Shown: in pieces, positions 57,422 to 64,000 of the stretch
Numbering within the stretch: the first letter of the stretch is position 1
Layout: each line of letters begins with the position of its first letter
Source: Cololabis saira
Taxonomy: Eukaryota; Chordata; Actinopteri; Beloniformes; Belonidae
Assembly (NCBI RefSeq): GCF_033807715.1
Contig: NC_084606.1
Location: 36,336,569-36,400,568, forward strand
Length of the DNA stretch: 64,000 nt
Reading direction: 5' to 3'
Program-made: the position numbers and the translations under genes
The notes under the pieces: model-generated
What the model saw: only the letters and a program-made list of their open reading frames with translations
What the model was told of the DNA's origin: nothing
The model's database searches: none

Positions 57422-58533
57422 ACGTGTTCTGGGTCTGAGGAGTTTCAGTTGTTTTGTCCCATTTGTTCTAAAAACATGTATGAAGATGTCCAATAATCCT
57501 GGATCTTTGTCACATTTTTCTATCAAAACAATTGTGTTGTGGGAGTAAGCAGCAGTTTGATGGGAGGGAGGTGCACGTTTGTCCGTTTAAAGCCAGATCA
57601 ATATCCCGCGGACGCTGGAAACAGGCAGCGTGTTTAAATCCCAGCGCTGCTGTAACGCCCCTGTCGTCTCCCTGAGGTGCTAACCCGGCTTGGCACACGC
57701 CGCTGTTTTTGCACCAGCGCTGCTCAAACAGCTGACACAAAGCTTTCTACAGAGAGCTCTATTCATGAGTCATGCTGTTTCTCTGTGGGCCGAGATACAC
57801 GGCCTGCAAAACACACGCGGCTCCCAAAGCTCCTCCACTTTGTGCTCCGGCACTGTCATTCCTGCCGGCGCTGCCCTTTGTGCTTCTCCCCGATCAGCAG
57901 AACTGCAGCGCCGCGTCCTCCTTTCCCAGCGCACACGCCCAGTACATGCGCACTGCTCTGATTGTGCGGATTGGTCTCATGAACGCAGCGGTTCCTTCGG
58001 CGAGGAGCACGTCGCTGATTCTCAATCAAATCAAATCAAATCAATCTATTTGTATAGCGCTTTGCATGCAAATAAAAAATGCAACACAAAGCGCTTTACA
58101 CTTTACTTTTCACCGCTTTCCTACTCGGAGGCAGAACCACGGAGACCAAGTATCTGAGATAACAGAGTAAAAGAGTCGTCGTCTCGCTTGGATCGCGGCT
58201 GTAACGACCAAACATAACGTTCCACAGTAAACAAACTAACACGCACACAGACCGGGGTCGGATCATTCATACAGGTTTTATTCCCCACTTCTCCAGCTAA
58301 ATGCAGTTGCTGCAAGTTCTGCGGTGAGATTAACCCCAATCTTCAGATAAAACTAGTTTGTTGAGGAAAAGATATTAACTCTATTTGTAGCTGCAGAGGA
58401 AAAATATAATCTCACGAGGAAAACAAAAATATTGCTCACACCTCGGAGCCTCTTCAGCATAATATAGCAGTCAAAAAAGAAAAAAGTAAGAGTAATACAA
58501 AACATGTACTGTATGTTGTACTATTATACATAT
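57422..58533. other. GC-rich DNA, no gene confirmed
   Basis: 57560-58020 is GC-rich with overlapping frames on the plus strand that show no domain. 58022-58110 holds (AATCA)n and TTTGTATAGCGCTTTGC, a scrap of a dispersed fish repeat whose ends AAAGCGCTTTACA pair. Confidence 0.4.
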
Positions 58534-58854
58534 TTATTGAAACACATGGCGAGTCAAACATTTACCAAAGCAGCTGCCAAACACTCCTAAACAAGGTAGC
58601 CGGAGACGGTGGTTCTGCAGAACTGCGGCAGTAAATCCTTCTGAAGAGTGGAGCTCCGACGAGGAGCTCCACTCCTTAGAAGGGATTTCATATGGATCCA
58701 GACCGTTAATAATCATTATTTTCTCCATATACCGCTCCCTGGCTTCCTTGTTTAAGGTATCCCGGTAAATTCCAGTTCCTTTCCAGCAGTTTAACATCTT
58801 TTTTTTGCGTTCCGTCTGCTCACTTGGTGAAACAGAAAAGCGTCCCGTCTTCAT
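58534..58854 (-). pseudogene. Fragment like the N-terminus of SWIM/YqaJ-type (ISL2EU-like) transposon protein
   Basis: From 58854 the frame has a basic start, then WKGTGIYRDTLNKEARERYM and KIMIINGLDPYEIPSKEW. The RERY-x4-I-x2-I-x-G-x-DPYEIP-x3-W pattern is one I associate with fish transposon proteins that carry a SWIM finger and YqaJ-type nuclease. After the tryptophan the frame passes through a hairpin (58637-58683) and loses similarity, so either an exon ends here or the gene is truncated. No YqaJ domain is in the window. The adjacent 58845-58975 matches the TTAA element at 35313-36856. Confidence 0.5.
58637..58683. repeat. Hairpin, 21-bp arms, 5-nt loop
   Basis: 58637-58657 pairs with 58663-58683 with two mismatches (arms CCTTCTGAAGAGTGGAGCTCC-like; loop GACGA). 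Confidence 0.85.
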
Positions 58855-58975
58855 TCACTATCAAAACAAATGCACGCGACGGGACAGACAGGATCTTTCT
58901 GGCAGTACGCGCTGGTGCTCATGGGAAACGTAGTGTTCTTTCTGGTAAAGCACTACCGCTTTGGTCCACCTCACC

Positions 58976-59504
58976 GTGGGTTATGGTTCTAACTTTGGGG
59001 ATGATTAAAAGGCCGGTGCCTGTCGTTCATACCAGAGATGTTTGAGGTCCGTGCAGTCCGCTCAGATGAAACTGGGACCCCCAGACCATTTCCTCCAGGA
59101 GCTGGTCTGGTATTCCCCAAACCCTAAAGCTGGAAGCTGGAAACGATCACAGGTGTCGGCCCCCAACACAACAGCACACTGTTTGCATGCACATACTTCT
59201 CGATCCAGCTTGAGTTTTTAACAGGCTGATTCAATTTGCTAACTCAGATCTTGAGTTAGGAGTTATGAAGCTTGCAGTGGACTGACTGGTTGCATTATGT
59301 CCGGAGCCAAAAGCATGGAAAGGTTGTGGTAGGAGCAGCTGCAGGAACACGTGGGGCCGGTTTTGATGCCGTGAGTCTAACATGCCGCACAAGTCCTCTG
59401 TGGAAGGAAGGAGAAGTTCTCACACAAAAGGCTTATTCACCACGTCGCTTTCCCCAGCTCCACCTGGGGTGTAACGAGCTTCTTGTAACACGGTTACAAT
59501 CAGA
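58976..59504. other. No gene confirmed
   Basis: Unrecognised. An open frame at 59272-59565 runs into the next repeat and has no domain. Confidence 0.4.
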
Positions 59505-59962
59505 ATTAAAGCTGCAAGCAGCGATGAACGGGCCCTCGCACACTTGTGCACATTCAGGCATGTAGATTCTTCAGGCCTGGACATTTAGCGGATGAAACCA
59601 CCCACGACTCTATATCAAACCATTCAAAAGTTATGGTAGAAAGTAGGAACTATCAGACATCGACCAATCAGAAGAAGGGGTGGGGCTTATTTGCACCAAT
59701 CACATTCAAGGACTCAATACCGAGTCCGATGACACCACCCACGAGTCTTAATGTCAAACCATTCAAAAGGCCAAGCCCATTAATGCAAACCATGAAATAT
59801 CACATTTATCACCAGGCTTGGCTTGGTGCAAAATTTGGTGACTTTTGGGGCACGTTTAGGGGGGCAAAAAGGCCCTCATTTTGTCGGAAGGAGGAAAAAA
59901 AACGAGGAAAAGAATTCCTACAGATGCAATAGGGCCTTCGCACTGTAAGTGCTCGGGCCCTA
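59505..59962. mobile_element. Dispersed repeat AATTAAAGCTGCAAGCAGCG ... GGGCCCTAATTA
   Basis: Begins AATTAAAGCTGCAAGCAGCG with ATGAACGGGCCC next and ends TGCTCGGGCCCTAATTA. This is a very common fish repeat by recollection. Contains CCAATCAGAAGAAGGGG and CACCAATCACA phrases and repeats AAACCATTCAAAAG twice. Class unassigned. Confidence 0.6.
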
Positions 59963-60575
59963 ATTATTTAATTGGAAAAAACTTCACGGTTTGAGTTTTA
60001 CTGATAAGCAGAAATGGCCTTTGTGTCTCTGATTGGATGACATGTACTTGTCTGGGCGAGGAAAGAGCCAGAAGAGTTCAAGGGTCGATGTGTCTCTGTG
60101 TTTGATCCCGCGGGGAGAGATCAGAGGCTGCAGGTCAGTTCGTGTCACGGTGACTTCCAGTAACGAACCGGACACTTTCAAGAAACTTCCAGCGGCGGGA
60201 AGGCAGGACAAATCAATCTAAAAAGAAAAGGATTGAGTGGCCTTTATTGACAGTGGTGAGAAAAGAGCAGATGGAGAGAGGAAGACACAGCAAAGGGCCA
60301 AAGACCGGGACCTGAACTCGGAGACTGCAGCCTGAAGGTGCCCAAAGGTGAACTCTTTTAGCTCAGAACTATTATTATTATTATTATTATTAGTAGTAGT
60401 TGTATTAATTGTACTAACTAAAGGAGAGTAGTACTTCGGTGTGCCTTGGTGAGCCTCTAAAGCCCACTAAGACTAGATGATTCTATTGATGCGCAGCGAC
60501 ATGGAAAGCTATAGATCTGGAAGTGATGTCATGTGAGCGTTTGGCCGGAGGTAGCAGCACTAGATGGTTAACTTA
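59963..60575. other. No gene confirmed
   Basis: A small (ATT)n run at 60370; overlapping frames at 59984-60221 on both strands lack domains. Confidence 0.4.
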
Positions 60576-61524
60576 TGGCACTTTTCCACCAGCACCTACT
60601 CGGCTTTGCGCTTTCCCACTAGGGGTCTAATGTGCCGAGTAGATACTTTTATGTAACTATTTTGCAGAGGTTCTAAGCGTCTGAGTCGGCTGTATCTGAC
60701 ATCATCACATTACAGGCCACCGATTGGTCGGGGGGTTGGAGTCAGACGTCTGAGTCAGGAGGAGGAAATCAGAGAAAGAGACTCTGACGGATTCTTGTTC
60801 ATTTTATTCAACAGCAATGGCAGCAAAAGTCTGTTTCATGATCCAACTCTGAGGGTCAGATGTTCATAAACCTGGTGCTGAGGAGAGAATTAAAAAGGGA
60901 TCTAGACGGTTGATAAGGAACGACCAGATCTACCAGGAGCTCTGTCTCTTCATAGCTGCTCACGGCTCCAGCTGACTTTTCAGCAGCACCAAGACAAACT
61001 AACAAAAAAAAAAAAAAGTGTTGCCGCTTGAAGTTTCTCTCTCTCACATTTTTTTACTGGATATCAAACACAAGCCACAGACCCAGCAGCACATCTATCA
61101 TCTCCTCCAGGTTCTACATTTTGGCAGGGTGGAGGAGGTGCAGCCACTCAAGCTGATGGGACACAGGTGTGGCCCGTCAGCCTCTCCACCCTGCCAGCCT
61201 TATAAGGGAGTCTGCTGTGAAGGAGCTGTTGGAGAGGCTGCTGCTGGAGCTGAAGCACGTGTGTTGGTGTCTTGGAGAATAAAAAGGGTTGTGCACTGAA
61301 ACGCCGTGTCCTCTCTATCCTGTCGGTCGGGCCCCATGGCACTCGCCGTGCTACATACATCTTTAGTGTTGTTGTCTTCTTCGTTTAGATCACACAATCA
61401 AATACGTCACAGCAGCTTCACTCCAACCTCCTAGTTCTGATCCAGGTGCTGAATTGTAGTGGAAAAGAAACCAGGCCGAGTTGAGATGAGTAGAGCCGAG
61501 TAGGTGCTAGTGGAAAAACGCCAC
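60576..61524. mobile_element. TGGCACTTTTCCAC MITE with nested solo LTR
   Basis: Left TGGCACTTTTCCACCAGCAC; the right-end complement is TGGCGTTTTTCCACTAGCAC. The flanking triplets TTA and CTA do not match exactly. A solo LTR is inserted at 61120-61355. Confidence 0.75.
61120..61355 (+). mobile_element. Solo LTR, 5-bp duplication TACAT
   Basis: Begins TTTGGCAGGGTGG (the usual TG start changed to TT), has CCTTATAAGG as a TATA-like box and AATAAA, and ends GCCGTGCTACA. A perfect TACAT duplication lies at 61115-61119 and 61356-61360. The inner retrovirus-like genes are gone, as after LTR-LTR recombination. Confidence 0.85.
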
Positions 61525-61853
61525 TAGTGGACTATGTTCATAGGAACAAGTGAAAGTTGCCAAGGTCAACGACTCCTGCTGCGTCCTGCTGTGGTAATGC
61601 GAGTATCCTGTGGTTGACACCAGGAATGCTGCAGGGCACCATGAAACCCCCGTGAGTTCAGGGAACACTATTTTTAGTGGGTGTAGGAGCACGGGCGCCT
61701 CAGAAGGCATGTGAGATATAGCAGCTATGCGTTGCATAGCGAAGTGGCGCAGTGTATATATAAATGAGCAGCTCTTCCAACGTACGGTGAGACGGTGCAG
61801 CTACGTGCCCGCCGTGCTGTGTGTCTGTACAGGTGCTAGGCTGGACAGATATT

Positions 61854-62542
61854 CAGAGGTGTCTTCAGTATTCACATTCATTACTCAGGTAGAAGTATAG
61901 ATACTAGAGTTTAAAAATACCCCTGTACAAGTTGAAGTATCAACTCAAGTTTTTTACTCAAGTAAAAGTATAAAAGTACTGGTTTCAAAACTACTTAAAG
62001 TATAAAAGTAAAAGTAATGTAAGGGGGAAAAAGCCATTGAAAATGAATGCATCTTAGTATAATGTAAATATATTAAAGAACCATATATGTGTACTATTGA
62101 GCATTAACATGTGTTTCAGAGAGCAGGAGATATGATGACTAGTTGCCTATAAGTATTGTAATGGTGCAAAAAGTCAAACTTCAGAGGCATGTTATCATTT
62201 ATCCTAACCTTTATTGGAATGTACATCCAAGTTTAGTTGCAGGAATCTGAGGGAACGGATGTAAGAACAAAACTGGACAAGAACATCTGAAACAACCACA
62301 ACCAAATTCACTCTATCCGGATGGAGCAATTTAACTGGATAGTTTTTTTTAAAGGCCGAAATGAAATAGAGTAACGAGGCTGTTTTTAAAATGTAAGGAG
62401 TAAAAAGTACAGATAATTGCGTGAAAATGTAAGGAGTAAAAGTAAAAAGTCGTCTGAAAAATAATTACTCCAGTGAAGTATAGATAACCAAAATTTCTAC
62501 CAAGGTAACGAAGTATTTGTACTTCGTTACTTGACACCTCTG
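61854..62542. mobile_element. hAT, CAGAGGTGTCAAGTAAC family, copy 2
   Basis: Left CAGAGGTGTCTTCAG; the right-end complement is CAGAGGTGTCAAGTAAC. A perfect 8-bp duplication CAGATATT lies at 61846-61853 and 62543-62550. Non-coding, full of AAGTAAAAGTA words. Confidence 0.93.
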
Positions 62543-62877
62543 CAGATATTGGACCTTCAGCGTGGTCCAGAGGCTTCCGGCGGCGTGGCTGTGCGCAGGG
62601 CACGCCTGCAGTGCTGGGTAGCTCAGCTGGCTGCCCGTTTGGCTGCCACCTTTGAGGCAACGACACAGCAGTGGCTGGTAGCCAGAGCAGAGTCCAGCCA
62701 GGCTGATTGATGATGGGAACAACTGGCCTCCCGGACCAGTGTGGGGGTGGTTGAGGGTGGGCGGGGGTCTGTGTGCTGGACAACATGTGATACATTTCTA
62801 GTTTGCAGCTGACTAGTCCACCTAGAAGACCTGTGTTGTCCTGGGTGCTCAGGTCTCAGTCCTCATGGTAACGTGAC
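62543..62877. other. No gene confirmed
   Basis: Open frames extending from the hAT on the minus strand have no domain. Confidence 0.4.
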
Positions 62878-62893
62878 TAGGGCTGCAACTAAC

Positions 62894-63147
62894 TGTGGCA
62901 GGGTGGAGGAGCTGCAGCCACTCAGGCTGACGGGACACAGGTGTGGCCCGTCAGCCTCTCCACCCTGCCAGCCTTATAAGAGGAGAAGCTGCTGCTGAGA
63001 CTGGTGGGTCAGATTGAAGCTGAAGCTGCTGAGGGAAGCTGTGCTTGTGCACGTGTGTCCTGGGTGTTTGGCAATAAAGGGTTCTGCACTAAACTCCGTG
63101 TCCTCTCTATCCTGTCGGTCGGGCCCCGTAGCACTCGCCGTGCTACA
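62894..63147 (+). mobile_element. Solo LTR, 5-bp duplication CTAAC
   Basis: TGTGGCAGGG...GTGCTACA, 254 bp, with CCTTATAAG and AATAAAGG. A perfect CTAAC duplication lies at 62889-62893 and 63148-63152. Same family as 61120-61355 and 24512-24738. The insertion point is only 16 bp inside the hAT terminus. Confidence 0.92.
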
Positions 63148-63705
63148 CTAACGACTATTTTAATAGTCGACTAGTCACCGACTATTGAAACGATTAGTCG
63201 ACTAATCGGATAATTAGTAATTAGTAAAAGTAGTTAGTAAAAGTAAAATTTAGTATGAGGTTGCTTTAATTATGTGGCAAATGATAATAAACACAAGAAA
63301 GATGGCACTAGAGCCCTGCTATAGCAGGACTGTTTTCTTCATCCTGCTCCCGCCCGCATCCGCAAAACTCTGAGAATTCATGCCGCACAATAATAGAGAT
63401 GCATTGATTTAGTTTTTGAAATGTCCAGACAAATCTATCTGCTTTAATGTTAACATGATCATTGTGGAGCTGGATGGATAATTGACAGTTCATAGGTCAC
63501 CTGACCGAAAGTTAGATGCAAATCCATCATTGTCATCATCGCACAAGCTTTTTCGTCCTTCACGCCGCATCAATTATGATTGAGGTTATAGCAACGAGAG
63601 TAGCTGTGAGTGGCTCAAATAATACTAATAAATAACATGAAATAAACATAGTTAACGAATGAAAACGAATTAATATAACAAATGAAAATAGGCTTAATAT
63701 CTTAC

Positions 63706-63891
63706 CAAGGCGATTTCGTTCAACACTCCGACGTGCATTCTCTTCAGATGCATTACCGACGTGCTCCCGTGAAAAGCAACGTCAGCTTTGCAAACCTTGC
63801 AAGTCATCTTTTTATTCGCCGTATCGAGGCTAAAATGCTCCCAAACTTTTGAAGTTTTATTACGCACAGCTGCTGTGCAGGACACCGTCAT
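63706..63891 (-). pseudogene. hAT transposase first exon, BED zinc finger
   Basis: From ATG at 63891 the frame reads a short leader, RNKTSKVWEHF, then MTCKVCKADVAFHG and MHLKRMH, i.e. the W/F aromatic pair, C-x2-C and H-x4-H of a BED finger. A CTTG-GTAAGA donor ends the exon at 63706 (GT at 63704-63705). The finger is intact and would bind the element ends. The catalytic exons should follow at lower coordinates, but only 0.8 kb separates the exon from the terminus and no such exon is seen, so they are deleted. Domesticated ZBED genes look alike; the nearby TIR favours a transposon. Confidence 0.75.
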
Positions 63892-64000
63892 TTTGTTTTA
63901 CCCGCCACCGCTCAGCGCGACTCTCGGCAGAGACTGTATTGAAGTGAGACGCCTCACTCTGTTGGAAAAACACGTCTGGCGACAGGTGCACAAAGGCCAA

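Larger units (their letters stand above)
62878..64000 (-). mobile_element. hAT element, TAGGGCTGCAAC terminus, runs off the window
   Basis: Terminus TAGGGCTGCAACTAAC, then (after a solo LTR) CTAACGACTATTTTAATAG with many TAGTCGACTA words. Contains a BED-finger exon at 63706-63891. The other terminus lies past 64000. Confidence 0.75.

Noticed and set aside
57677..58170. Three overlapping plus-strand frames of 94-155 codons
   Set aside because: All three frames of the same GC-rich stretch are open, which argues for low stop density and not for a gene. They run into a dispersed repeat.

Overview
The window reads as intergenic or intronic DNA of a teleost fish. The evidence is the repeat content: many hAT elements with 8-bp target-site duplications, Tc1/mariner and PIF/Harbinger-type MITEs, TTAA-flanked piggyBac-type MITEs, L1 and jockey/L2-like LINE debris, a tRNA-derived SINE, short solo LTRs, and very long (GT)n, (TAA)n and (CCTT)n tracts. 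There are no bacterial-style operons, CRISPR arrays or stand-alone tRNA/rRNA genes. Species cannot be named from this. Almost every long open frame lies in a simple repeat or a broken transposon gene.

Host-gene signal is sparse. A 318-bp, phase 1-1 immunoglobulin V-set exon lies on the minus strand at 2921-3238 and resembles B7/butyrophilin/HHLA2-like exons. Two CpG-rich stretches on the plus strand (about 12540-12784 and 49420-49706) each end in a short ATG-initiated coding piece followed by a GT donor, and both donors leave phase 1. They could be alternative first exons of one gene whose next exon lies beyond the window, or first exons of two genes. I cannot name the gene.

Layout: 0-5 kb has LINE reverse-transcriptase scraps, a Harbinger-type end, the Ig exon and a SINE. 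5.4-8.3 kb is a 5'-truncated L1 on the minus strand with a very G-rich (sense) 3' region. 9.6-11.7 kb has two hAT elements, the second inserted in a Harbinger-type repeat and itself carrying a TA-flanked MITE. 11.9-16 kb has an L1 scrap, candidate first exon 1 and TTAA-flanked MITEs. 16-20 kb has three hAT elements end to end. 20.8-21.9 kb is a 21-bp minisatellite split by a MITE. 24-26.3 kb is a hAT holding a reversed solo LTR and a second hAT with a decayed BED-finger gene, half a mariner MITE and a perfect palindrome. 27.5-28.5 kb is a dead Tc1 transposase. 29.7-37.7 kb is a stack of nested hAT, Harbinger and TTAA elements and a LINE 3' tail. 38.1-38.8, 47.7-48.8, 53.1-53.8 and 56.4-57.4 kb are four copies of one TTAA-flanked MITE with a polypyrimidine core. 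39.6-41.2 kb is a broken LINE. 42.6-46 kb is a Tc1 gene split by an L1 scrap and two hATs. 46.4-49.1 kb is a decayed hAT with a TTF-type finger gene and a tandem duplication. 50-51.4 kb is a hAT inside a hAT. 58.5 kb has a fragment of a SWIM/YqaJ-type (ISL2EU-like) transposon protein. 60.6-64 kb has a MITE and a hAT, each hit by a solo LTR.

The most interesting signal is the four-copy TTAA MITE. It carries its own expanding (CCTT)n tract, and three copies keep the 13-bp core of an estrogen-response-element palindrome (GGTCAnnnTGACC). One copy sits in a tandem duplication whose sister copy preserves the empty TTAA site. I see no evidence for a wholly new multigene system.
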